In this document: one piece after another, positions 20,976 to 31,969 of the stretch
Layout: each line of letters begins with the position of its first letter
Numbering within the stretch: position 1 is the first letter of the stretch
Origin: Populus alba
Taxonomy: Eukaryota; Streptophyta; Magnoliopsida; Malpighiales; Salicaceae
Assembly: GCF_005239225.2 (NCBI RefSeq)
Contig: NC_133300.1
Span: 12,863,875 to 12,927,874, forward strand
DNA length: 64,000 bases
Reading direction: 5' to 3'
Notes under the pieces: generated by a model
The model's input: the letters and a program-made list of their open reading frames with translations, nothing else
Told to the model about the DNA's origin: nothing
Databases searched by the model: none
Translations under genes and position numbers: made by a program

Positions 20976-23697
20976 TGTCACACCCCCTCAAAAAAATTTA
21001 TAAAGGCACGACATCGGCTGGCGATTTTCGTTGTGTTCTAAGGATTTGGTTCTTTGGAGTCGCCACCTAGTATTTGGTCACTAGGAACCCTAACTGGTCT
21101 TTCAGAGATTCTAAGGCAAGGGACTGGTTGCGTAAAGGGAAGGTACTAGCACCCCTAGTACGCCCTACCTAAGGTAAGCTGCTTGGTGTTTGGTTTGCTC
21201 TATAGTCTATGGTGTGTTGGCGTTTTCTAAACCCGTCAATTTATTTTGGATAGAAATCTAAGGAGATTTCCATGTGCTATAAAAGCTCATTTTTCCTTTA
21301 GTATTTCAAAAGTCGGTGACTCGTAAATCGCAAGGAAAAGAAGAAAAAAAACGAAGAAAATTTCACAGTTACATAAAACAATTTTATACTTTTCACGACT
21401 CGTAAACCGTGGAGAAAAAAAAAATTAAAATTTTGAAATGTTCTCGATCGCAACCAAAGCTTCTTTCAAACATGTGCGTTGATTTATTACTCCCGATAAT
21501 ATTTTGGATGTTCGTCCTTTTAAGGATTTCTTCATCCAAACATTAGCGGTGAACAATAACCACAACTTCTCCTCCCAAAATAAGATTTTTATAGTTTTTG
21601 GAATATTGGCCAATACCCTTTGGAGTTTTACAAACAGGTTGTAAAATCCACAAATGCAAGAAAATGATTTGTGTTTAAGAAATCCATGCGAAAACACATT
21701 TTCAAAACTTCCAATATTTTTTTTTTATATATAAAAAGAACATTCAAAACATGTTAGTGTATTGGCCGTATGCATGAAAACAAAACATTTTTTTTTTAGT
21801 AAACATTTTTTTTTTTTACGAAAACCGGGTATTTTAATACCGAATTTGTATCTTTACAATATAAAAATACAAACCGGTATTGACCCAAAATACAGTAATA
21901 AAATTACATAAAAATCACAAATTCTTTGAAATAATTTTTTTGAAGAATTTTTATTTTTTTATTTTTTTTTTAGGGCTGACCCAGCGGGGCCCACATGGCT
22001 GGGCTGAACCCAGCAGGCCTCATGTGAACAGTGAAATATATATGATGTGAACAGTGAAATAGCATTTCACTGTTCACGTGAATTATATGTGATGTGAACA
22101 GTGAATTAACATTTCACTGTTCAAGTGAATTATATTTCACTTCAACAGTGAAATGCAAGGAAATGGTGCATGCACAGCGACGAAGGGGGTGCAAACCTGG
22201 TGGCAGAAATGATGTTGAAGACGATGGCGAACACTCCCAGTGATGCTGGTGGCGGTGGACAGGAAGCCAATGGGGGCTCACGATGGTTCTGACGGTGGCA
22301 GTGGTTGGGAAGCTCGATGACAGCAGCTGTTTTCTCTTCTTCTTCCCCTTTACAGAGGCGTTGCTTCTTCTCTTGGTTTCCCTCAGTCAGCAATGTTCTT
22401 CCCTCTCTATGGCAGCTTTGTGGAGGCGCTGGTAGTGGTGGCCGGGGAGTGACTTGGACGGTGGTCGGTGACTGTGGAGTGCGGTGTTCAGCCCTTCTTC
22501 CTTTTCTTCTCTGCGTTCCTCTTCAGCTATGTTCTCCTCTGCTTCCCTTTTCTCCTTCTGCTCCCAACTGTGCTGTTGTCGACTAGGAAGATAGTGGTAG
22601 CTGGCGGTGATGGCTTTGTTCTTCTTCTTCTCGCAGCAGAGGCGCGGGTTGCTGCCTTTTCTTCAATGATGCTGCTACGTCTGGGGAGAAGATGATGCAA
22701 CTACCGTGTGTGACGTTTTAGTGGCTTCTTGAGGTGGAGATGTCGGTGAGAAAACGAGTGATGATGGTGGTGGTTGATGAGGGCCAACGGCGGAGAGGGA
22801 AAGAGAAAAAGAGGCTGGTTGCAGGAAAACTGGGCAGTAATGGCTGATTTTCGTCCGACTTTGTGTGTTCTTTTGTCCCCCCTTAGGTCTTCAAAAGAGA
22901 TTCTATTTATAGGAAGTGGAAGAGGGCAATCTTGTATACGTTGGGGAAAAATTTCAGCCCTTGATTCAGCTGGGAAACATCTCAATCATTGGCTCAAAGT
23001 GTGCACCTCGAGCTGCCAAATTTGGCAGCTCAAGGCTGTGAACTGCCCGAGGTGGCCACTTCGAGCCACTCAACGGAGCCATTTCTAACTTTTTCGACCC
23101 GACCGGACCATTCTCCGGGATAAAGGGGTTGCATGTGAACATGTTGGTGTAAGGTTTGTCGGATTTGGAGGCCACACGAGCCGGAAAACTCGCCTGGAAA
23201 GCAGCCACTCAGGCAGCGTTTTGAGGAAGAAAGTGAGCAGTAAATTAAGGCACATTTTCCAAATTGGTCCCTGGTTTCGGATTTTCTCAATTAAGTCCCT
23301 AATTGGCCCTTAAACTTCAATATTTATGCAATTAAGCCCCTGATTTGACTTAATAAATTCCTAAAAATCATAATTTGGCCCCAGAACTTTAATTTCTTCT
23401 AATTAAAGCCCAAATTGACTTAAAAATCAATTTTTTCTTGCAATCAAATCCTTTAAAATCCAATTAAGTCCATAAACATCCAAATTTGGGCTTCTCCTCA
23501 AAATTTAAATTTTCCTTCTCAATAGGGCTCTCATCCTTCAAGAAAATACTGTCAAAAATCCAATCTTTGTATCTTTATACTCCTTGACCAATTTTCTAAC
23601 CATTTTCTGAGTGCTTCTGCCTTCCATTATTTTTCTAGCCTCTTTTGGCTATTTATTTTATTTATTTTTTGTGGGGACCCAAAAATGGGTTACAACA
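20976..23697 (-). mobile_element. Inner Gypsy solo LTR, 2,722 bp, with GTTAC target-site duplication
   Basis: TGTCACACC... to ...TTACAACA is bounded by GTTAC at 20,971-20,975 and again at 23,698-23,702. A 5-bp duplication and absence of polypurine tract or internal sequence define a solo LTR, the product of LTR-LTR recombination. It is nearly identical to 12,653-15,359. It carries a 24-bp segment near 22,109 that extends the hairpin region and is missing from the left copy. Confidence 0.93.
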
Positions 23698-23880
23698 GTT
23701 ACGAAAATTTCAAAACTTCAAGGATGAAAATGCAAATGGCCATTAACAATTGAACGGCGTCGTTTCAAAGAGAACCCATCATCTTCTTCCGTTCACTAAA
23801 CCAGAAGAAACGGATGTCCAACGATGCATTGCCATTACTCCTGCAATAACAGTCACTTTATTATCCAGGTAACGGCATGG

Positions 23881-23910
23881 CTTTCTCTGGCTATAAGAAG
23901 CCAGAGAAAG
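23881..23910 (+). promoter_or_regulatory. TATA-like box inside a perfect 12-bp-stem hairpin (outer LTR)
   Basis: Arms CTTTCTCTGGCT and AGCCAGAGAAAG enclose ATAAGA, so TATAAGA spans the loop. It is followed by purine-rich sequence typical of an LTR R region. Its identity as the LTR promoter is inference. Confidence 0.55.
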
Positions 23911-24470
23911 GAGGCTGGAAGGAGGAACAAAAACGGAGAGAAAGAAAAAAAACCATGCACGACAGAGACAAAAAACCAGAAGAATACAGGGGAAAAAGAA
24001 CAAACAGCAGTTAACAAAAAAAACAAGCAGAGACAGCAACAGAGAAGGAGAGAAGTTAGCTTTGGCCAATCAACACATCTCCGCCATTGTCTTCGTCATC
24101 AAGCTCCAGCACCAGGCAGAAGCAGAGAGGAGACGAACGAACAAGGAGGAACGGAGGAAACCTGGGAGACCTGGAAACGCAAACGGGCCGCAAGCAGGAG
24201 GAGAGACAGAGACTATACAGGGATGGGACCATTGCCTTAACCATCTCCAGCACCAGGGACAGACGGAACCACGAAATAACCGGATGATGAACTGAGAGAA
24301 CAAAAAGAACAAAGACGAACGTGAAGAACAGAAGACAAAACAATGAGCAGGGAAAACCAAAACAAAAGAGAAAAAGGGAGAAGGCAGAGGGGGAACGACG
24401 AGCGGGATCTTCATCTTCGCCTCCGACAGCACTAGAAACAGGTTAGTATTTTCTTCTCCCCTTTGCATTT

Positions 24471-24530
24471 TAATTCACTGCTACAGTAGCAGTGAATTAT
24501 AATTCACTTGCTACTGTAGCAAGTGAATTA
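24471..24530. repeat. Two adjacent near-perfect palindromes in the outer LTR
   Basis: Palindrome 1 has 14-bp arms (TAATTCACTGCTAC, 24,471-24,484) around one A. Palindrome 2 has 15-bp arms (TAATTCACTTGCTAC, 24,500-24,514) around one T. They differ by one inserted T in each arm and its partner A, so each arm change is compensated. Confidence 0.9.
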
Positions 24531-25323
24531 TGATTCGCTGGGCAGACGTGCGTTACGCACGCCTGCCACCCAGCCGGGTCACTGGTCTAGACCAGTGACC
24601 CAACCAAGTCAGCTGGGTCCAGCCCAGCCCCCCCATGGGCTGAGCTGGGCCCAGCCCAAAAAATAAAAAAAAATAGAAAAATAAAAAGCAGAAAAATAAA
24701 AAAATAAAAAAATAAAAAATGTGTATGCATGAATAAAAATAATGTAAATTTATTGGTTTATTCACTGACGCCAGAGTCAAGAATAAAAATACCAGTTTAA
24801 ATTTATATTATTTTTATTCGTTGTATTTTATTTTATTTAGCCAGATAAATAAAAAATATGTGCATGCGTAAAAATAATTTTTTTTTTATTTATCTATTCA
24901 AGGATGCTAGAGTAAGAAAATAAAAAAATATTGATCTAATTTTTTTCGTAGCTACGAATTTTTACCAACGCCAGAGTTGGAATTATTCGAGCTCGAATAT
25001 TCACTGGCGCCAGAGTCAGGAATATTTAAACAAATCATCATAACATAAATTAATAAATATTTAGCAATTTAAGACAAAACCAACAATGCAGTCTGCCTTA
25101 GGCAGAACGTTTAAGGGGTGATAATATCTTCCCTTTTACGTAACCAATCCCGAGCCATAGAATCTCTGTTGACCAGTTAGGGTTCCTAGTGACTATAATA
25201 CTAGGTGACGACTCCTCAAACAAGACATTTTTTTCCAAAAGAACCGGATGCCAGAATCTGTTCTTTTTTCCATAATCGTAGATTATTATTTTTAGGGCCG
25301 CCGCGATGTCGGGTGCGACAGAA

Positions 25324-25341
25324 TGGCGACTCCACTGGGGA
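25324..25341 (+). other. Primer-binding site of the outer Gypsy LTR
   Basis: TGGCGACTCCACTGGGGA begins 3 bases after the LTR end ...GCGACA. A TGG start and complementarity to a tRNA 3' end (…CCA) are the expected features. The last A is shared with the following target segment. I do not assign the tRNA species. Confidence 0.75.
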
Positions 25342-26555
25342 ATACACATCTTCTTAAAGATTCATATTTAGGAATACAATTTTAATATCCATATGTCAAA
25401 TCTCATAATCATGGTTTACAACTATAGCAAGCAAAATCCTTATGGGTTTTGATATAGTTACTAGCAAGAAGTTTTCATCAAAGTCAACCTATTTGTCTTT
25501 GTTTGTAACCTTTAACAACTAGTCTAGCTTTATATATTTGTAAATTGCTATCCATATCAGTCTTTCTCTTAAAAATCACTTATATTAAATAGATTTTATC
25601 TTTTAGGTAGATCAATTAAGATCCATACCTAGTTAGTGTATATGAAATTCATTTTAGATTTCATGGCCTCAAACCATTTCTTAGAATTAACATTGAATAT
25701 TGTTTCTATGTAATTATTAAGATTATCAAGTATAAGCAATTTATCATTTTTTGACTTCCATGATAAATCCATATCTCATTGATGCATGACATATCCTACT
25801 AGTTCTATAAAGTTTTTATGTTTCTTGAGCCTTAGGCTAAATATCTAATATTATAGCTTAAAGCTCAAGTTTTATTTGGATGTTAGTTTATAGTTTTTGA
25901 ACTTCTTCAAGTTTTATTTTCCTCTCATTACTCATTTCAAGAACATATTCTTTCTCTAAAAATATAGCATGTTTTGAGACACATTTTTACTCAACAAGAT
26001 GGTACAAATAATACCTAATAGTTTTTTTTTAATATCCTATAAACTTACATTTATTCGACTTAGCTCTTGGCTGTTTAGATACAACACGCTTCATATAAAC
26101 ATAAATTTTAAATATTGAAGTATGATAAAATTGGTCTCTTACAATTCCATATCTCATGTAGAGTCGTATCTATAAATTTTGATGGAGCTCTTTTAAAAAA
26201 ATAAGTAAGAGTTTGTAGAGCATTGCGTAGAAAAAAGATGAAAAGTTTGTATAACTCATCATAGACCGTACCATATCCAAGTGTGCAATTTCTCCTTTTA
26301 GAAACTCCATTATATTATGGTGTTACAAGAGGTGTACATTACGAGAGAATCTCATTCTATTTTAGATAATCTTGAAAATCCTTGTTGAAATATTCAACAC
26401 CTCGATTCAATCAAAGTATACTAACACTCTTTCTAGTTTGTTTTTCAACTTCACTTTTGAATTTTTTGAACCTTTCAAAATAATTTAGACTTTCATTAAA
26501 TACACATAACCATATTTAATATGTTCATCATGTTTATCTATCTATGTCATAAATT
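25342..26555 (-). pseudogene. Copia pol relic, N-terminal half (integrase, RT start)
   Basis: The minus strand reads as a broken Copia polyprotein: YGYVYLMKV (integrase core), then SDRGGE-like traces, then KCKFIGY and SKHAIFLEKEYV, then RT start (KVTNKDK, VDFDENFLLVTISKP, DYEI.HMDIKIVFLNMNLKKMCI). The last words continue directly into 11,866 and lower coordinates, showing that 11,867-25,341 was inserted into one element. Stops throughout. Confidence 0.78.
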
Positions 26556-26563
26556 GTTATTGG

Positions 26564-26645
<82 letters not shown>

Positions 26646-26671
26646 ATAGATAGATGTTGACCAATAACAAT
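26553..26671. repeat. Microsatellite (CT)n(TA)n flanked by a 13-bp inverted repeat
   Basis: ATTGTTATTGGTC (26,553-26,565) and GACCAATAACAAT (26,659-26,671) enclose a CT tract followed by a TA tract. The whole can fold into a long hairpin. The Copia relic ends at its left side. Confidence 0.85.
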
Positions 26672-27377
26672 ATCATTTATTAGACTTAATGAAAACCCTT
26701 GTATAAATGTAGAACTGAAGGTAATGAGACTCGACGAGTAATGGAAACTCGGGATGAAACAAAATTAATAAATGGTAGAAATAATAATAAATATGATATG
26801 TAAGGAGATGATGATCTCTTTAAATAAATATAAAGGTATTGTTAAAGTTAAAATGAGGGTTATGGATTTCATATTAAAATTCATAACATTGCACCTCTAG
26901 TAATGGGTTTCTATGGATAAAAGTATTAAAAAATAAATAAACTGGTAACATTAAAGTGAAATAGTAATAAGTCTGTAAATAAAATAAATCTTAAAAAGCA
27001 AAATAAATATATTTTGGAATGATAAAATGGTCCCAAGGACTTTGTGAAATAATTGATATAATGTAAGTGAGGATTGAAAAGAAAATTTGGATTTTGACGT
27101 AGAAGCATCTACTAACTAGTTTTACGCTATCGTGCATAACTTTTAATTAGACTATTAAATTGGGTTGAAATTTTACAAGGGATCTTTTCACATATTATTA
27201 TACCTTGATTTAATATATCAAGTCAATTGAAGTTCAGGAAAGACTTGTGATTTAAGCATAAAACTGGGTAGTTTACATGAAAAATACAAACAGGTATAAA
27301 TATGCAGTAAGCTTGTAAATAAATTGAATAGTGACCCTCCCTTCCTCATTAAAAATCTGACTAGCCATGGTAAAAAG

Positions 27378-27408
<31 letters not shown>

Positions 27409-28110
27409 AAAAAAGAGTTTGAGAGGGTGAAAATCTTAGAGAGAATTCATGAAATTAAAGGGTTTTAAGTGATTTAAAACACAAAAATCTTAAAAGGAAC
27501 AAAGAAATTTGAGAGAAAAAGTGAAAGATTAAATAGTTAGGATAGAAAACATGGAGACAGAGAAAGCTTGAAATCAAAAGAGAGAAAGAAGAAGTGGAGG
27601 AAATGGCTAGATAAATTCATTAAATCTTGTCATGGAAACCATGGGTAAGTGATTTTTATGCTTGATTTCTCTTGTTTTGACGTGTAGTTGAAAGAACTAA
27701 AAGGTTAGTATATTGAGCTAGGGTTTATACAGATAAAATATGGATGTTTTGTTGGTTTAAATGTGATAATTGATTATAAATGATGTTATTAATGCTTAAA
27801 AATATGCTAGAAACCAAAGAGATTTCATGGGAATTAAAGACCATGATTGTGCTAAAACTTTTAGTAAAGGAAAGGAAGAAATTTCTTGTTATGGTTAATA
27901 AAAATTATGTTTAAATCATATTGTATGGTCATGTATAATGTTATTAATATATGGAAACAAGAAGGGAAAAGAAAAGAATTTAAGAAGCTATAATCTTAGA
28001 CTTGGTCGAAACTTAGAAGTATAAGAGGAAGAAAATTAATTTGAAATTCTTGATTTAAACAATTTTGGAATAGGAACATGAATGCTATAAAGATGTGTTT
28101 TAAGAATGAA
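26672..28110 (+). mobile_element. LTR-like sequence, plus orientation (old)
   Basis: A plus-strand TATA box (TATAAATA, about 27,296) is followed by a purine-rich stretch with (GAAA)n at 27,376-27,412 and then a CCATGGGTAAGTGATT context. The U3-like part has AACTTTTAATTAGACTATTA and GGGTTGAAATTTTACAAG, phrases common in Salicaceae LTRs. Neither end is certain and no internal domain is attached. Confidence 0.35.
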
Positions 28111-28884
28111 TTAGGTGAAACTTTCATCATCTCTTCCAAATCAAACCATCATTAGTGTATATCCTCTCTCTCTTTTTTTTTCTCTCTTTTTTCTCTCTAA
28201 TATTTTTGCCTTTTATAAGCATTAAACCTCTTCTTAAACACTTAATCTTGTCCCTTAACTTTGTAGAATTTATCTTTATCATCCGGCTCTCTATGCTAGC
28301 TATTTTTGTATTATATTCATAGCTAGAAAAATGTGTCTTTTATGGTGATGGTACAACTGGTTTTGAATGATAAACGGGGGTGTTCATAGCTCAAATTCTA
28401 ACGTCTTTCATTTTAACCCTCGGTCCTTTTGTTTTTTTTTTTTGTTAAATTGACTTCAAATATCATTTTTCTCCTCAATTACACCCCTTATTGAATTAAT
28501 AAGATTATTAAGTTTTAGTGCCTCTTCTATTTTGGTCCTTCATCCTTTAATTCTTTCAATTTTAGTTAAATTGACTTTAAATTCTAAATTTTATTCTCAA
28601 TTAAGTCCTCGATTGAATTAATGGAATTTTAAACTATTTCATATTTTTCACTTTGACTCTAGGTCATTCAATTTCTTTAATTATGAGCAATTTCAACCCT
28701 TTTGAGTTTCTTTAATTAAACCCTAAATTGCATGCCCACAAGGCTTCCTAACCACCTACAAATCAAATTCTTACAAGTTGCAACATAAAACTGTATTTTA
28801 TTTTATTTAAAAAAATAATTTTAAAGACTTTTTTTTTTTTTAAATATTGGAAACTTCCAAGGGTATAAAAATTGGTTTATGACA
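28111..28884 (-). mobile_element. LTR U3 fragment, minus orientation, related to the Gypsy LTRs above
   Basis: The minus strand starts TGTCATAAACCAATTTTTA at 28,884, matching the outer LTR start. It goes on with ATTCAATCGAGGACTTAATT-type phrases, as in the outer LTR U3 repeats. A minus TATA box (TTATAAAAGG, 28,211-28,217) is followed by a GAGAGAAAAAAGAGAG purine run. The U5 end is not identifiable. Confidence 0.45.
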
Positions 28885-31016
28885 TACATTTCAAGCAAAT
28901 TGCAATTTCTTCACAAAATACATAAGAACTTTCGAACTTCCAAAATTCTATTTTGCTAGATACCGACACCAATATGATTTAAAATCTAGAAATGACATGG
29001 AATCAAGCAAAAATAATGATTTTTGTTGGGATAGATACATTTTATATGTGAATGAATAATAACTTACACTGTAACAACACTGTAACATTGTTAGAAACCT
29101 AAGTACCTAAGAAAAAAAAGGAAAAAGACATCAACAACGAGTATGATTTTAGAGAAGAATTTGGCACTCATGTAACCACTATATAGAATGAATGAAGAAC
29201 GCATAAGACCGGGAAAGCCTTAACTTGAAAGTCCATCATAAAGAATAAACCAAACATGTGGCTACTATGACATACAATAATGATGATACAATAAATAAGG
29301 AAATTAAGAAAACATTATCAATGAGTTATATATAAGTTAATTTTTCAATTCCTAAAAAACCAAAGCAAGACAATAAAAACATTAACCTTATGGAGCAAAT
29401 TAAAGCTATAACATGCATATAACAACATATACCAATGATGATACAATAAATAGTAATTAGTAGTATTGAGTAAAAATAGGCTATAATGATAATAACCACT
29501 TGCCAATAAAAAAGTCTTGCAACATTGAAGAACAAAAAGAATAACATGGATAATGATGGGGGTAATTGAGAACATATATAAATAAATAAATAAGGCTAGC
29601 AAGAAAAAAAAAAGAAGCAGACTTAGTTTAGCTTGAAAAATTAATGGTCCTAATAAGGTTCTTTGATATGATGTGAGATAAAACAATAAGATTTCAACAA
29701 AAGAAACACCATTAAAATACAAAATGCTAAAGTTGAACCTATTTTCAATGTGAAAAATGTGGCTTGATTGTAGTTAAGGGTAACTTGACTAGCAAAAGAC
29801 AAAACATTATTTAGATTTTGGATCATACTAAGTTACATTTCTTTCAAAATTTTAAAATTATTATAACCAAGTATCATTTAAATTATAAATATTAAGTTAA
29901 TGCCTCCATAAACAAACAAACAAAATCCTCAAATCTTTCATAATAAGAGAATTAACAACACATTTTAGCTTCTTGATGGGAGTTATAAATTAAAATATGT
30001 ATAGAGTTAATGAGGTTTCAATACTTCTGTGTGTTTATACTAATATATTATGGTTCTATACACAATGAGCAACATTGTTATATACAAGACTCTTATGAAC
30101 AACAATTGTTTTATCTTTAATATTGATTTTACCTACACCAAGCCAAAAAAATTACGTCTTAGATGACTACCAAATCGAAGACAGATTTTGCAAAATCTAC
30201 ATCTTCTTAAATGTCTTAAAGATTGAGAAGCATATTAAAGTATAATATGACATACCCCATCAATTTTTTTTTTTTCATTTTCATAATCTAAATGACATTA
30301 GAGATAGTTGAAGCTTTTATAATGTTCTTATAACAAACTGTAGTGAATGCATAAAAAAAGCTGAGAAATCACTATCAAAATCACCCTATCAAACACTAAA
30401 ATAATTTTTTCATTTAAAAAAAAAGTTACTAAGAAAGGGTTGCAATTTCATTTTGGCATGAGATAAAATTCTAGCTTGAACAAAATTCAACAAAAATGGT
30501 GTAAGTTGTTTTAGGAATTTCTTAATTAAGAAGAACAAACTCAATTACACATCTAAAAAATACATAAAAATAGAAAAGGAAAGTGATTTGCTTGTTAGTT
30601 AGCTTGCTTAGTTGCATGAATGTGATGATAATACAATGCAAATAAAGAAAGGTTAAACATGCAAATAAAGAAAGGTTAAACATTTACCAATCAACTTGTC
30701 ATTAATGCTAATATAGATTATATAAACTACAAATTCTTAAAATCTCTAATTAATCCCATAAAAAATATGAAATTTAATAACAAATACCAAGTAAATACAT
30801 TCCTGTATTAAAACAATTACAAAATAAACTCAAGTAAGTTTTTTTTTCTTTTTTTGTTAAAAAAACAAGGAAATGATTCTTTTTTCAACGAAAAAGTAGA
30901 TTATTTTAATATTCATGCCTGAAAAATCTATCAATGCATACAACCTAAAAAAATAAAATTTCAAATCTTATAAACATAAAAAACATAATTTTTTTAGTTT
31001 TATCAACTAATTTTAA

Positions 31017-31048
<32 letters not shown>

Positions 31049-31960
31049 AAAAACCTTTCAAACTTTCAATAAAATAAAAGGAACAAAAACAAAGGATTTA
31101 ACAATATCATTATAGCTATAAGACTATTACTTGTAATGATTAAACATAGAAGGAAGAAAATATGATTTACTCTTTTTTTTTTAATATTCGACAACCTTCA
31201 CTCCATCTTAGAAGTACCATAACTAGAATCATCATCCTTATCATTAGTGACGCCAAATCAAGGCGTTTCTAAGACTTTTTTCTTTTTTAACATCATTTGC
31301 TTCCCTTCCTTTTTTCTTTTTTTTTGTATGTTTGGTAATTTTTTTTCTTTGATTTCTAATATTGGTTGGGTTTTAGAAAAGAAAAAGGTGAATTTAACAC
31401 TACCACCATCACCACCCTCTTTATTACTAACTTGAGAATTGACCCTCTCTGTGTATATTTTTTTTGTTGGTGCATTCCTGCAATCCTTCTCTCCATCTAT
31501 TTTATTTGTAAAAAATGGTGAATTGAAAGATGTGATAGAGAAAAAAAAGAAGGAAAAAAGTGGCAGGCATGCTTTCAAGTCTCTTAGGGTAGAGAATGAG
31601 AAAAAAAAAAATCTCATTGCAATATGTAAATCTATATTAATATTGAGTATGTGTATACAATAAAAGTGCGATCAAATTAGTTTTTCTATTATAACTATAA
31701 CTATAGTAATGATATGATGGTTCTTATGTTCATCATTATGTTGGAAACTTCAAAGCTCCATTTCTAATATGGACTAAGTTGATCTCTTTATATTAATTGA
31801 AAACCAAATATAAGATTTACTTGTGATTTGCATCAGGTTTCCTGAGAGTTAGATCATTGTCTAACAATTGATGTCTATTAAATGTTTGCTTATTTATTTC
31901 AATAAAACAAGATGCGAGTTATCTATAAATTCTTGACTATAAGACCTCATTTTATTAACA
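28885..31960. other. Gene-free AT-rich DNA
   Basis: No recognisable coding sequence. ORFs at 29,326-29,722 and 31,247-31,663 are low-complexity and have no family resemblance. An (AT)n run lies at about 31,018-31,040, and a 20-bp direct repeat (GCAAATAAAGAAAGGTTAAA) occurs at about 30,638 and 30,660. Confidence 0.4.
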
Positions 31961-31969
31961 CTATTTCTT

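Larger units (their letters stand above)
19929..23697. repeat. Segmental duplicate, right copy
   Basis: It repeats 11,606-15,359 with near identity: Copia relic, outer LTR start with its 60-bp repeats (20,320-20,868), then an inner LTR. Unlike the left copy it then continues into the remaining outer LTR. Confidence 0.95.
20189..25320 (+). mobile_element. Outer Gypsy-type LTR, complete, interrupted by an inner solo LTR
   Basis: It runs from TGTCATAACCCAATTTTT to ...GTGCGACA. Without the inner 2,722-bp LTR and one GTTAC it is about 2.4 kb. Its U3 start and U5 end resemble the inner LTR, so the two are related families. A TATA-like TATAAGA lies at about 23,892. The 24.0-24.5 kb part yields many overlapping uninformative ORFs on both strands. 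The LTR is followed only by a primer-binding site and then Copia sequence, so no internal region remains. Confidence 0.75.

Noticed and set aside
23779..24468. Overlapping ORFs up to 138 residues on both strands
   Set aside because: They overlap in many frames within outer LTR sequence of biased composition; none resembles a protein family.
31258..31663. ORFs of 74-119 residues on both strands
   Set aside because: Phe/Lys low-complexity from T- and A-rich DNA, no domain or splice context.
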